NCBI GenBank assembly: GCA_016284885.1
Contig: JAEEPQ010000002.1
Coordinates: 1 to 60,388 of the forward strand
Length of the DNA: 60,388 bases
Origin: Desulfovibrio sp.
GTDB lineage: Bacteria > Desulfobacterota > Desulfovibrionia > Desulfovibrionales > Desulfovibrionaceae
Direction of reading: 5' to 3'
Every line of letters begins with the position of its first letter. Within the stretch, counting starts at the first letter, position 1. Shown here piece by piece: positions 52,428-60,388 of this stretch. The notes under the pieces were generated by a model that made no database searches, was not told the origin of the DNA, and saw only the letters and a list, made by a program, of their open reading frames with translations. The position numbers and the translations under genes are program-made.

Positions 52428-53429
52428 CTAGTAGGAGAAGACGGGACCAGTCCTGGCCGCCTCAGAGGCAAGCTCGCGCAGGTCGATGTGCAGCAGGGTC
52501 TCCATCTGCTCCTTGAGCCAGGTCTTGTCCTTGGGCATTCTGGCAAGCTTGCGCTTCTCGGGCACGCCGGTCTTCTGGCACAGCCAGGCGTGGGCGGCCT
52601 GCATGTCGCCAAGCTCGTCGACGAGCCCGTTGGCAACGGCCTCCCTGCCCGTGTAGATCTTGCCGTTGGCAAGCGCCTCGACCTTCTCGCGGGGCATCTT
52701 GCGTCCTTCGGCCACGATGTCCACGAACTGCCCGTGCATGTCCCTGATGACGCCCATGAGGTACTCGCGCTCCTCCTCAGAGAGGGGGCGCAGCACGGAG
52801 CCGGCATCCTTGAAAGGGCCGCTGGTCAGGGTTTCCTGACCGACGCCGAGGGTGTCGGCCAGCTTGCGCAGCTGCATGATGTCCATGCGCACGCCGATGG
52901 AGCCCGTGACCGTCGAGCCGGAGGCGAAGACGCGCTCGCCCGCCATGCTCACCATGAGGCCGCCCGAGGCCGCGGCCGAGCCCATGGAGACGGCAAGAGG
53001 CTTCTTCTTGCCGAGCGCCTTCAGGGCCATATAGAGCTCGTTGGAGGCCGCCGCGCCTCCGCCGGGGGAGTCGACGCGCAGAAGCACGCCCTTCACCTTG
53101 TCGCTCTCGGAGATGGTCTTGATCCACCTGAGCAGCTTCATGTTGTCGCTGATGACGCCGTTGACGCTGATCAGGGCGATGCTCTCCTCGCTGGGCGCGC
53201 CGCTGTCTTCCGATGCGACCGCGCAGACGCAGACGAAGACGATCAGGGCAAGGGCCCAGCACAGCCAGAAGACGAAGGGATGGCGCTTGCGGAAGGGCGG
53301 CTTGAAGAGCGACTTCCAGACGTGCTCGGGAATCTGGGCCACGGGGCAGCCCGTGCAGCCCTGCGGGTAGGACGCGACTGGCCCCTGGCCCTGGGCAAAT
53401 CCCTGGTACTGGTACTGGCTCTGCGACAT
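52428..53429 (-). CDS. sppA: Signal peptide peptidase SppA, S49 family
   Basis: Membrane-anchored serine protease that digests cleaved signal peptides. 333 residues: cytoplasmic Gln/Tyr-rich N-terminus, one membrane span (about 50-70), then a single S49 domain, i.e. the short form. VDSPGGGAAASNELY, the nucleophile region MGSAAASGGLMVSMAG and TVTGSIGV are typical. ATG 53429 has GAGGAGG upstream; the track ORF adds 30 residues through the hypF promoter. Divergent from hypF. Confidence 0.93.
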   Translation of the reverse strand: MSQSQYQYQGFAQGQGPVASYPQGCTGCPVAQIPEHVWKSLFKPPFRKRHPFVFWLCWALALIVFVCVCAVASEDSGAPSEESIALISVNGVISDNMKLLRWIKTISESDKVKGVLLRVDSPGGGAAASNELYMALKALGKKKPLAVSMGSAAASGGLMVSMAGERVFASGSTVTGSIGVRMDIMQLRKLADTLGVGQETLTSGPFKDAGSVLRPLSEEEREYLMGVIRDMHGQFVDIVAEGRKMPREKVEALANGKIYTGREAVANGLVDELGDMQAAHAWLCQKTGVPEKRKLARMPKDKTWLKEQMETLLHIDLRELASEAARTGPVFSY

Positions 53430-53463
53430 GGCGACCTCCTCTGCGCCCCGGGGCGCACGGCTG

Positions 53464-53491
53464 TTGTATCGAACGGCGTATCTTCTATAAT
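53464..53491 (+). promoter_or_regulatory. Promoter of hypF with a perfect -10 box
   Basis: TTGTAT (53464-53469), 16-nt spacer, TATAAT (53486-53491). The expected start is at 53497-53498, the A of the hypF ATG, predicting a leaderless mRNA. Confidence 0.6.
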
Positions 53492-53497
53492 AGGCAC

Positions 53498-55915
53498 ATG
53501 CATACGCAAGACTCAACACCTGCGGTCCGCTTGGCCTGCACGGCCCAGGGCCAGGTCCAGGGCGTCGGCTTTCGGCCCACCGTCTACAGGATAGCCCGCG
53601 GCCTCGGGCTCACGGGCCATGTGGGCAACACCTCCGACGGCGTCGTCATCGAGATCCAGGGCGCCCCCGAACGCGTCCGTGCCTTTCCCGAAGCCCTGAA
53701 GGCGGGCCTGCCCCCGCTTGCCGTGCTCACGGGGCTGGCCGTCAGGGAGATCGCGCCCGTTCAGGGCGAGCGGGAATTTGCCATCGCCGAAAGCCATGGC
53801 CGCAAAGGCCACAACGTGCTCATCAGTCCGGACGTCGGCATCTGCCCCGACTGCCTGCGCGACATGCGCGATCCGGCCAACCGGCGCTGGCGCTACCCTT
53901 TCACGAGCTGCACGAACTGCGGACCGCGCTACACCATCACGCGCGCCATTCCCTACGACAGGAAGACCACCTCCATGGCCTGCTTCCCGCTCTGCCCGGA
54001 CTGCGCCAGGGAGTACCGGGATCCGATGGACCGGCGCTTCGACGCCCAGCCCATAGCCTGTCCGGCCTGCGGCCCTCGCCTGTGGCTTGTAGAGCCCCAC
54101 GACGGGAAGCTTCCTGCAGAAACGGAGCCTGCGCCTGCGAACATGCAGCAGGCCCTGGCCAGAACGGCCAACGCCCTGGCTGGCGACAGGATCTGCGCCA
54201 TCCGCGGCCTTGGCGGCTTCCAGCTGGCCTGCGACGCCAGAAGCGAAGCTGCCGTGCAGACCCTCAGGCAACGCAAGCTGCGCCCCCACAAGGCCTTTGC
54301 CCTCATGGCGGGAAGCCTCGAGGACATCAGGGACATCTGCCTTGTCTCTGTGGCCGAGGAAGCGCTCCTGACCTCCTCCGCCAGGCCCGTCGCAGTGCTG
54401 GCAAGGCGCCCCGGCCTTGCTCCGGACGCCTTGGCTCCCTCCGTTGCGCCCGACACGGCTACCGTCGGCGTCATGCTCCCGACCACGCCCCTGCACGCGA
54501 CGCTCTTCGACCTGCTCGGCGAGGAGATGCGCCGGCAGGGCCGGCGTCCGCCCCTGCTGGTCATGACCTCGGGCAACCTCTCAGGCGACCCCATCTGCCT
54601 CGGCAACCGGGAAGCGCTCTCCCGCCTGGCGGACATTGCCGACTGCTTCCTGCTCCACGACAGAGACATACTCTGCCGCGTGGACGACAGCGTGGCGGCC
54701 GTGCACGGGGAAGGCACGCCCTTCGAGCGCACCGTCCTCTTCCGGCGGGCCCGGGGCTACGTGCCCTCGCCGGCGCCCGTTCCAGGCGCCAGAGAGGGCG
54801 ACTGCGTCTTCGGCGCCGGCGCAGGGCTCAAGGCCTGCTGCTGCTTCACGAGGGGCGCAGACGCCTTTGCCGGCCAGCACATCGGCGATCTGGAAAGCAC
54901 GGCAGCCTCCGACTTCTACGAGGAGGCCGCAGGCCACCTCATGGAGCTGCTGGAAGTCGAGCCAGCCCTGTGCGTGGCGGACGACCATCCGGACTTCCCG
55001 TCGCGGCATTTCGCCAAGGCGCTTGCCATGAGCTGCGGCGCCCATTTCGAGAGTCTCCAGCACCACGCGGCCCACGCCTTCGGCGCGCTGGCGGAAAACG
55101 GCATGCTGGAGCCTTCCCTGGCGCTCGCCCTGGACGGCACGGGCCTTGGCACGGACGGCACGGTCTGGGGCGGCGAGCTCATGCTGGCAGACCTCGGCCA
55201 GACCTCCTGGCAACGCCTCGGCAGCCTCGAGCCCCTGCTTCTGCCCGGCGGCGACCAGGCGGCCAGGGAACCCTGGCGTATTGCCTTCGGCCTTGCCCTT
55301 GAGGCAGGCGACGACGCGGGCAAACGGCGCTGGCATGCCGAGCGCGGCCCTGCCGCCAGAGCCGTGCAGGAGATGGTCCAGCGCCGGATCAGCACGCCAC
55401 TGGCCTCCAGCTGCGGCAGGCTCTTCGACGCGGCTGCAGCCGAGCTTGGCCTGTGCACGCAGACCAGCTACGAGGGTCAGGCGGCCATGCGCCTCGAGCA
55501 GGCCGCGCTGGCGAGTCCGCCCCTGCCTGCGGGAAGCGCCGGCGACCTTGCCTGCCAGGAACGGAACGGCTTGCTGACCCTGCCCTCGAAAGCGCTCTTT
55601 GGACTCCTGGCCCAACGCTTCCGGGAGGGCGCAGAGGCCGCCTTCTGCGCGCGGCTCTTCCACGAAGAGCTCGCCCGCCTGCTCTGCGAACTCTGCGTCA
55701 TGGGACGGGAGCGCACGGGCCTTTCCAGCGTCGCCCTCGCCGGCGGCGTCATGCAGAACAGGCTCCTGGCCGGCCTGCTGACCGAAGGCCTTGCCAGGCG
55801 GGGCTTCCGCCTCTTCCTGAACAGGCTGCTTCCGCCAGGCGACGGCGGCATAGCCTACGGCCAGGCCTGCTGGGGAGCCCGCCTGCTGGCGCTCGGCAAG
55901 GCGCAGGGAGCCTGA
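53498..55915 (+). CDS. hypF: Carbamoyltransferase HypF for [NiFe]-hydrogenase maturation
   Basis: Makes the carbamoyl-adenylate and passes it to HypE for the cyanide ligands of [NiFe] hydrogenase. All domains are present in order over 805 residues: acylphosphatase-like (GQVQGVGFRPTVYRIA), two zinc fingers (CPDCLRDM with CTNCG; CPDC with CPACG), YrdC-like domain (about 205-390), and Kae1-like C-terminal half (DDHPDFPSRHFA, HHAAHAFGAL, ALDGTGLGTDGTVWGGE, GGVMQN). No ribosome-binding site precedes ATG 53498. No other hyp or hydrogenase gene is nearby. Confidence 0.96.
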   Translation: MHTQDSTPAVRLACTAQGQVQGVGFRPTVYRIARGLGLTGHVGNTSDGVVIEIQGAPERVRAFPEALKAGLPPLAVLTGLAVREIAPVQGEREFAIAESHGRKGHNVLISPDVGICPDCLRDMRDPANRRWRYPFTSCTNCGPRYTITRAIPYDRKTTSMACFPLCPDCAREYRDPMDRRFDAQPIACPACGPRLWLVEPHDGKLPAETEPAPANMQQALARTANALAGDRICAIRGLGGFQLACDARSEAAVQTLRQRKLRPHKAFALMAGSLEDIRDICLVSVAEEALLTSSARPVAVLARRPGLAPDALAPSVAPDTATVGVMLPTTPLHATLFDLLGEEMRRQGRRPPLLVMTSGNLSGDPICLGNREALSRLADIADCFLLHDRDILCRVDDSVAAVHGEGTPFERTVLFRRARGYVPSPAPVPGAREGDCVFGAGAGLKACCCFTRGADAFAGQHIGDLESTAASDFYEEAAGHLMELLEVEPALCVADDHPDFPSRHFAKALAMSCGAHFESLQHHAAHAFGALAENGMLEPSLALALDGTGLGTDGTVWGGELMLADLGQTSWQRLGSLEPLLLPGGDQAAREPWRIAFGLALEAGDDAGKRRWHAERGPAARAVQEMVQRRISTPLASSCGRLFDAAAAELGLCTQTSYEGQAAMRLEQAALASPPLPAGSAGDLACQERNGLLTLPSKALFGLLAQRFREGAEAAFCARLFHEELARLLCELCVMGRERTGLSSVALAGGVMQNRLLAGLLTEGLARRGFRLFLNRLLPPGDGGIAYGQACWGARLLALGKAQGA

Positions 55916-56082
55916 CGCGGCCGCCTGCCCTCCCGCCCTGCGGCGAAGCCGGATTTCAATGCATTGCGCGCCGGACAGGCAAGGCGTATCATCAAGCACT
56001 CAGCCACCTGTGGCCGAGGCCAAGGCTCCCCGGCGCCCTTGCCGGCACGGGGCCCCCTGACTCCCCCGAACAAGGAGACCTT

Positions 56083-57387
56083 ATGAAAAAACTGCACCGC
56101 CTTCTCGCCCTCTGCTGCATGATCGCCGTGGGCTTCATGGCACAGACTGCCAGCGCGGCCCCCCAGCGAGGGGCCCGCAGCAACGACATCATTATGAACG
56201 AAACCGGCAGGGACGGTGGCACGCCTCCCGGCCAGACCTACCTGAACCCGCAGTTCCGCTACCAAGGCTCCGGCTCAAGCGACGGATCGCGTCTGCGCAC
56301 CCAGCGCCTGCCCTTCAAGATGGCCGGCATGGCCGTGGGCGACTTCAACGGCGACCGCAAGAACGAGATCGCCATCATGACCGACCACGACATCGCCATC
56401 TACACCTGGTCCGGCAGGAACCAGCGCATGGAGGAGCTGGGCCGCGAGCGCGTCTCGTCGACCAACAACAACTTCATCCTGCGCACCATGGACATCAACC
56501 GCGACGGCGTCCTGGACCTCGTGGTCTGCACCTATGAAGAGGACAGCAACCGTCCCTACTCCTTCTTCTACACCTTCAAGGGCAACCGCTTCAGCCAGCT
56601 GGCCAAGCGCTGCCCCTACTTCGTCAGCGTCGCCAAGATCCCGCCCTACTTCACCCCCACTCTCGTCGGCCAGGGCTGGGACTCCGTCAACCTCTTCGCC
56701 CCTGGCGGCCCGCGCGTGATGGAGCGCGTCGGCGACAGCTACAAGCCCGGCACCAAGCTTGATCTGCCCAAGGGCACCACCTGCTTCAACTTCAACTGGC
56801 TGCCCGCAGGCCGCGAAAGCCGCACCGAACAGCTCGTCGTGCTGACGGAAGACGAACGCATCAAGCTCTATCAGGGCAAGAGCAACAGCCTTGTCCACAC
56901 CACCATGGAGCGCTTCTCCGGGTCCGCCATCGGCATGGACCACTACAAGGGCATGCCCGGCATGGGCCTCGACAAGAACTACCAGCTGCCCAGCCGCTAC
57001 TACGCCCCCATGAACCTCGTCACCGCCGACATCGGGCGCACCGGCGAGCCCGTTCTGCTGGTGAACAAGCCCGTCTCCACCGCCTCCCAGATCTTTGAGC
57101 GCTACCGCTACTTCCCCCAGGGCGAAATCCACGCCCTGTACTGGGACGGCGTCGGCCTCGCCCTGAAGTGGAAGACCCGCCGCATCCGCGGTTCCGTCGC
57201 CGCCGTCGACCTCGCCGACGTCAACAACGACGGCGTCCTTGACCTCGTTGTCGGTCTCAACACCTCCCCCGACCTCGGCATCGGCAGCCGCCAGTGCATG
57301 GTGACGGCCTACCCGCTCGACCTGTCCGCGACCAATCCCCGCACGCCTGCGGACATGAGCGACTTCGAAGTCAATCCCAACCGCTAA
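56083..57387 (+). CDS. Secreted FG-GAP/VCBS-repeat protein
   Basis: 434 residues with a signal peptide (MKKLHRLLALCCMIAVGFMA, cleavage near ASA). Repeats of calcium-binding FG-GAP/VCBS type are seen: VGDFNGDRKNEIAI, MDINRDGVLDLVV, LADVNNDGVLDLVVG, consistent with a beta-propeller. Exported to the periplasm or outer surface; binding partner unknown. CAAGGAG precedes ATG 56083; the track start lies inside hypF. A terminator separates it from purD. Confidence 0.82.
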   Translation: MKKLHRLLALCCMIAVGFMAQTASAAPQRGARSNDIIMNETGRDGGTPPGQTYLNPQFRYQGSGSSDGSRLRTQRLPFKMAGMAVGDFNGDRKNEIAIMTDHDIAIYTWSGRNQRMEELGRERVSSTNNNFILRTMDINRDGVLDLVVCTYEEDSNRPYSFFYTFKGNRFSQLAKRCPYFVSVAKIPPYFTPTLVGQGWDSVNLFAPGGPRVMERVGDSYKPGTKLDLPKGTTCFNFNWLPAGRESRTEQLVVLTEDERIKLYQGKSNSLVHTTMERFSGSAIGMDHYKGMPGMGLDKNYQLPSRYYAPMNLVTADIGRTGEPVLLVNKPVSTASQIFERYRYFPQGEIHALYWDGVGLALKWKTRRIRGSVAAVDLADVNNDGVLDLVVGLNTSPDLGIGSRQCMVTAYPLDLSATNPRTPADMSDFEVNPNR

Positions 57388-57399
57388 ACGCAATGCCTG

Positions 57400-57424
57400 G
57401 CCCCCCGGACACGGGGGGCTTTTC
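57400..57424 (+). terminator. Terminator between the VCBS protein gene and purD
   Basis: Perfect 8-bp stem GCCCCCCG/CGGGGGGC, loop GACA, then TTTTC. It lies only 20 nt before the purD start. Confidence 0.85.
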
Positions 57425-57443
57425 AATCCCAAAGGAGTAGCCT

Positions 57444-58730
57444 GTGCGCATCCTCGTTATCGGTTCAGGAGGGCGCGAGCACGCCCTGGTCTGGAAACTC
57501 AAGCAGAGCCCCCGCGTCACGGACATCATCGTGGCCCCCGGCAACGGCGGCATAGCCATGGAAGGCGTGCGCTGCATCGATGTCGACGTCAGCGACATCC
57601 TTGGCCTCGCCAAGCTAGCCCGCAGCGAAAAGGTCGACCTCGTCGTGCCCGGCCCCGAGCTTCCCCTGACGCTCGGCATCACCAACGCCATGACGGCCGC
57701 AGGCGTGCCCTGCTTTGGTCCCGACCGCTACTGCGCCCAGCTGGAAGGCAGCAAGTACTTTGCCAAGGATCTCATGGGCCGGGCCGGCGTGCCCACGGCG
57801 GCCTGCGCCGTCTTCGAAGACGCGGCGGCCGCCAAGGCCTTCGTGCAGAAGCGCGGCGCCCCCCTCGTCGTCAAGGCCGACGGCCTTGCGGCCGGCAAGG
57901 GCGTCATCGTAGCCCAGACCACCCAGGAAGCCCTCGACGCCGTCAGCGAGATCATGGAAAAACACGCCTTCGGCGAAGCCGGCAGCAAAATCGTCATCGA
58001 AGAGTGCCTTGTGGGCGAGGAAGCCTCCCTGCTCTGCTTCTGCGACGGCAAGACCGCCGTGCCCCTGTCCTCTGCTCAGGACCACAAGGCTGCCTGGGAC
58101 GGCGACAAGGGACCCAACACCGGCGGCATGGGTGCCTACACGCCCGCGCCCATACTGCCCGACGACAAGATCGAGGAGGCGACCGACCTGGTCATCCGCC
58201 CCGTGCTCGCCCAGCTGGCCAAGGAGGACCACCCCTTCACGGGCATACTTTACGCCGGTCTCATGATGACCGCGGACGGTCCCAAGGTACTCGAGTACAA
58301 CGTGCGCTTCGGCGATCCCGAATGCCAGCCCCTGCTCATGCGCCTGCAAAGCGACCTCGTCGACATCATGGACGCCTGCATCAACGGCACCCTCGAACCC
58401 AGCCTCGTTGCCTTCAACCCCAAATCCGCGCTCGGCGTAGTCGTGGCCGCCGAAGGCTATCCCGGCAAGTACAGCAAGGGCATGCCCATCACCGGCACTG
58501 ACAAGGCGGACGCTCTGGAGGACGTCAAGGTCTTCCATTCCGGCACCAGCCTTAAGGATGGCCAGCTCTGCTCCAGCGGTGGCCGCGTCCTGTGCGTGAC
58601 CGCCCTCGGCGACGGCCTTGAAGCCGCCCAGAAGCTGGCCTACAAGGCCGTTGGCTGCATCGCCATGCCGAACAGCTACTGCCGCAACGACATCGGCCAG
58701 AAGGGCATTGCGCGCCTCAAGAAGGCCTAA
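57444..58730 (+). CDS. purD: Phosphoribosylamine--glycine ligase
   Basis: GAR synthetase of purine biosynthesis, ATP-grasp fold. GTG start at 57444 with AAAGGAG upstream. Motifs: VIGSGGREHALVWKL, FGPDRYCAQLEGSK, VVKADGLAAGKGVIVA, GPNTGGMGAYTP and EYNVRFGDPECQPL. 428 residues. Followed by purE after 10 nt. Confidence 0.98.
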   Translation: MRILVIGSGGREHALVWKLKQSPRVTDIIVAPGNGGIAMEGVRCIDVDVSDILGLAKLARSEKVDLVVPGPELPLTLGITNAMTAAGVPCFGPDRYCAQLEGSKYFAKDLMGRAGVPTAACAVFEDAAAAKAFVQKRGAPLVVKADGLAAGKGVIVAQTTQEALDAVSEIMEKHAFGEAGSKIVIEECLVGEEASLLCFCDGKTAVPLSSAQDHKAAWDGDKGPNTGGMGAYTPAPILPDDKIEEATDLVIRPVLAQLAKEDHPFTGILYAGLMMTADGPKVLEYNVRFGDPECQPLLMRLQSDLVDIMDACINGTLEPSLVAFNPKSALGVVVAAEGYPGKYSKGMPITGTDKADALEDVKVFHSGTSLKDGQLCSSGGRVLCVTALGDGLEAAQKLAYKAVGCIAMPNSYCRNDIGQKGIARLKKA

Positions 58731-58740
58731 GGAGGAAGCC

Positions 58741-59238
58741 GTGGCAAGCGTAGTTATTCTCATGGGCTCCAACTCCGACGAGGAGAAGGTTGCCCCCTGC
58801 GCCGAAATCCTCGGCAGGCTTGGCATCGACTTCTACCTGACCGTCACCTCGGCCCACCGCACGCCGGAGCGCACCGCCAGGATAGTCGCCGAGCAGGAGA
58901 AGGCCGGCGCCAAGGTCTTCATCTGTGCGGCCGGCATGGCAGCCCATCTGGCTGGCGCCGTAGCCGCGAGGACCGCCAGGCCCGTCATCGGCATCCCCAT
59001 CTCCGGGACTGCCTTCGGAGGCCTGGACGCCCTGCTCTCCACCGTGCAGATGCCTCCGGGCTTCCCGGTTGCCACCGTGGCCTGCGACAAGGCCGGCGCC
59101 CGCAACGCGGCCTGGATGGCGGCCCAGATCCTTGCCCTCTCCGACGATGCCCTGCGCGCCCGCATCACTGCCGAACGGGCAAAGATGGCCACAGACGTTG
59201 AAGCCGTGGGCAATGAAATGCTAAAGAAATACAGCTAG
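58741..59238 (+). CDS. purE: N5-carboxyaminoimidazole ribonucleotide mutase (PurE class I)
   Basis: Converts N5-CAIR to CAIR in purine synthesis. GTG start at 58741 with AGGAGG 5 nt upstream; the track start lies within purD. Class I PurE motifs: MGSNSDEEKV, TSAHRTPERT, AAGMAAHLAGAVAA, GIPISGTAFGGLDALLSTVQMP. 165 residues. purK is not adjacent. Confidence 0.96.
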   Translation: MASVVILMGSNSDEEKVAPCAEILGRLGIDFYLTVTSAHRTPERTARIVAEQEKAGAKVFICAAGMAAHLAGAVAARTARPVIGIPISGTAFGGLDALLSTVQMPPGFPVATVACDKAGARNAAWMAAQILALSDDALRARITAERAKMATDVEAVGNEMLKKYS

Positions 59239-59283
59239 ACGCCAGCAGGCTCCGCACGCCGCGAAGCGGAGCCTGCTGGCGTC
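59238..59283 (+). terminator. Long perfect hairpin after purE
   Basis: 18-bp perfect stem (59238-59255 with 59266-59283), 10-nt loop, starting at the last base of the purE stop codon. No U-tract, but stem strength suggests termination or 3'-end stabilisation. Confidence 0.7.
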
Positions 59284-59313
59284 CTGCCTCCGAACAAGCA
59301 ATGCCTCTCTTGC

Positions 59314-59358
59314 GCCAGCCGGCGATTAGCCGGCTGGCATCTCAATCAATCTCAATCA
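59314..59358 (+). promoter_or_regulatory. Hairpin plus 10-bp tandem repeat before the last gene
   Basis: Perfect 10-bp stem GCCAGCCGGC/GCCGGCTGGC (loop GATTA), directly followed by ATCTCAATCA twice in tandem, ending 11 nt before the ATG at 59370. It may be a terminator or a regulatory leader. Confidence 0.45.
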
Positions 59359-59369
59359 GGTAAGCCATT

Positions 59370-60388
59370 ATGCACGCACGCACACCTCTTCTTGCCCTGC
59401 TGCTGGCGTCCTGCACCGCCCTGCCGGCTCACGCGCTCGACGTCCACATCGCCAACACCTCGAAATCCGAAATCCTCTCCGTGTTTCTAGCCGGGCTGAC
59501 AGACGACGGCCACAAGATGAGCATGCTCAACTTCATGCAGTCTCGCCCCGGCGAAACCGTCGACTGCGGCAACGAAACGCTCAAGGAGATCCAGACGATT
59601 GCGCTTGACTATGGACGCGGACGCATCGTCCTCAAGGACCCCGCTCCCCTCAAGGACAAGAACGAGCTCAAGCTGGTCCTCTCCTTTGACGAGCAGGGAA
59701 AGCCTGAGCTGGCCGTGGAGGGCGGAGAGAAGCTTGCCATCGACGTTACCGACCTGCGCTTTGCCCAAGACGCGCCCGGCGCCGTCGACGTTGCCGAACT
59801 TGCCAAGGCCGCGACCCGGGGCGACGTGCACCAGCTTGCCAAGGACACGCCAGGCGTCTTTGACGACCCGGTGACGGGCGAATGCATCCTGCCCGTGCGC
59901 GCCGGCGGCGCCGTCTGGACGGGCGTTGTCAGCTTCGCCTTCGGCAAAAGCGAGGATCGCGCCGTTGCGCGCCTCAGGCTCATGCAGGAAATCGGCGACA
60001 ACGGTCTGGACAAGCTGGAGAACGTGTTTGAAGCGCTCATGGGGGGCATGAATCTGCACCCCATATCCCTGCGCGCCGACCCCACGGTGCTGGCCTTCTG
60101 CGGTCCGGGCACCTCCCGTGCCCTGGAGACGGACGTTGCCCGCGTACGCTTTGCCGAAATGGCCTCGGACAAGGGCCTCTTCAGCGATCCTCAAAAGCCG
60201 GCCTCGATGCAGGGGCTGCTTGTCGGAGAGAAGGCCTATGCCCAGTGCGTCAAGGATTCGGGCAAGAAGGACGCCAAGGCCGGCGAGGCCAAGAGCGGCG
60301 AGGCCAAGAGCGACGAAGCCAAGGCCGGCGAGGCCAAGAGCGACGAAGCAAAGGCCGTCGAGGCCAAGGCCGGCGAGGCCCAGCCGGC
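59370..60388 (+). CDS. Secreted hypothetical protein with C-terminal GEAKS repeats (3' end outside window)
   Basis: Not in the ORF track because it runs off the window. ATG 59370 starts MHARTPLLALLLASCTALPAHA, a signal peptide (Cys 15 could be a lipobox but the fit is poor). The mature part of about 280 residues has no recognised family. It contains a few Cys (VDCGNE, GECILP, LAFCGPG, AQCVKD) and ends in an open-ended array KAGEAKSGEAKSDEA. A weak AGG precedes the start. Probably periplasmic or envelope-associated; the repeat could be a flexible, variable-length tail. Frame is open to the last base. Confidence 0.7.
   Translation, partial: MHARTPLLALLLASCTALPAHALDVHIANTSKSEILSVFLAGLTDDGHKMSMLNFMQSRPGETVDCGNETLKEIQTIALDYGRGRIVLKDPAPLKDKNELKLVLSFDEQGKPELAVEGGEKLAIDVTDLRFAQDAPGAVDVAELAKAATRGDVHQLAKDTPGVFDDPVTGECILPVRAGGAVWTGVVSFAFGKSEDRAVARLRLMQEIGDNGLDKLENVFEALMGGMNLHPISLRADPTVLAFCGPGTSRALETDVARVRFAEMASDKGLFSDPQKPASMQGLLVGEKAYAQCVKDSGKKDAKAGEAKSGEAKSDEAKAGEAKSDEAKAVEAKAGEAQP
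60273..60386 (+). repeat. 15-bp tandem repeats encoding GEAKS/DEAKA units
   Basis: About seven units of the type GGCGAGGCCAAGAGC or GACGAAGCCAAGGCC, in frame, continuing past the window end. Prone to length change by slippage without frameshift. Confidence 0.85.

Overview
The window is one dense, GC-rich stretch of a bacterial chromosome. It most resembles a Desulfovibrionaceae (Desulfobacterota) genome, possibly a gut-type sulfidogen. Pointers are a Desulfovibrio-style outer-membrane homotrimeric porin, an HMGL-family enzyme of the Re-citrate-synthase type next to an aconitase-like hydratase, an aryl-sulfate sulfotransferase, and the infB-ylxP-nrnA-truB-rpsO-pnp block. The taxonomy is inferred from gene content; no rRNA or tRNA gene is visible.

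Layout. 1-8.3 kb: translation and RNA block (infB 3' part, ylxP, nrnA, truB, rpsO, pnp, one unknown), with a long hairpin in the pnp leader. 8.4-10.8 kb, minus strand: rpmE, a DUF1385 membrane protein and prfA. 10.9-12.6 kb: a TlyA-type methyltransferase and a dead receiver domain. 12.9-17.8 kb, minus strand: hom, yjbQ, dinB, menD. 18.1-22.8 kb: mtnA, an orphan surface-carbohydrate-type protein and two tandem ADP-ribosylglycohydrolases. 22.8-23.9 kb: a decay zone with a broken modA-like gene that still has a good promoter, and a fragment of a third ADP-ribosylglycohydrolase.

23.9-33.6 kb is the most interesting region. It holds a porin, two paralogous Crp/Fnr-type regulators, an IT-superfamily permease, a thioredoxin reductase, a thioredoxin, an arylsulfate sulfotransferase without a signal peptide, and an alkyl-sulfatase-like metallo-beta-lactamase protein. 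Three copies of one palindrome (TAGYCYAGRCTA) lie upstream of the porin/first regulator, the second regulator and the permease operon. In the last two it sits exactly 34 nt upstream of a matching TGTASA box. I read this as a candidate regulon for uptake and cytosolic processing of organic sulfate esters, with a reductive thioredoxin pair replacing the oxidative DsbL/DsbI partners known for periplasmic sulfotransferases.

33.8-35.5 kb: an AAA-ATPase/PD-(D/E)XK gene whose centre is strikingly AT-rich while both ends match the host. 35.6-39.8 kb, minus strand: an RNB exoribonuclease, plsY and thrC. 40.2-44.5 kb: an HMGL-family synthase fused to a C-terminal Cache-like sensor domain, followed by an aconitase-family hydratase. 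44.6-51.7 kb: serS, a lipoprotein, mutL, small unknowns and rpsA. 51.7-52.4 kb: a gene-poor gap with a probable IS21-type end. 52.4-60.4 kb: sppA, hypF (apparently leaderless), a secreted FG-GAP/VCBS protein, purD, purE and a secreted protein with GEAKS-type repeats that is cut by the window end.
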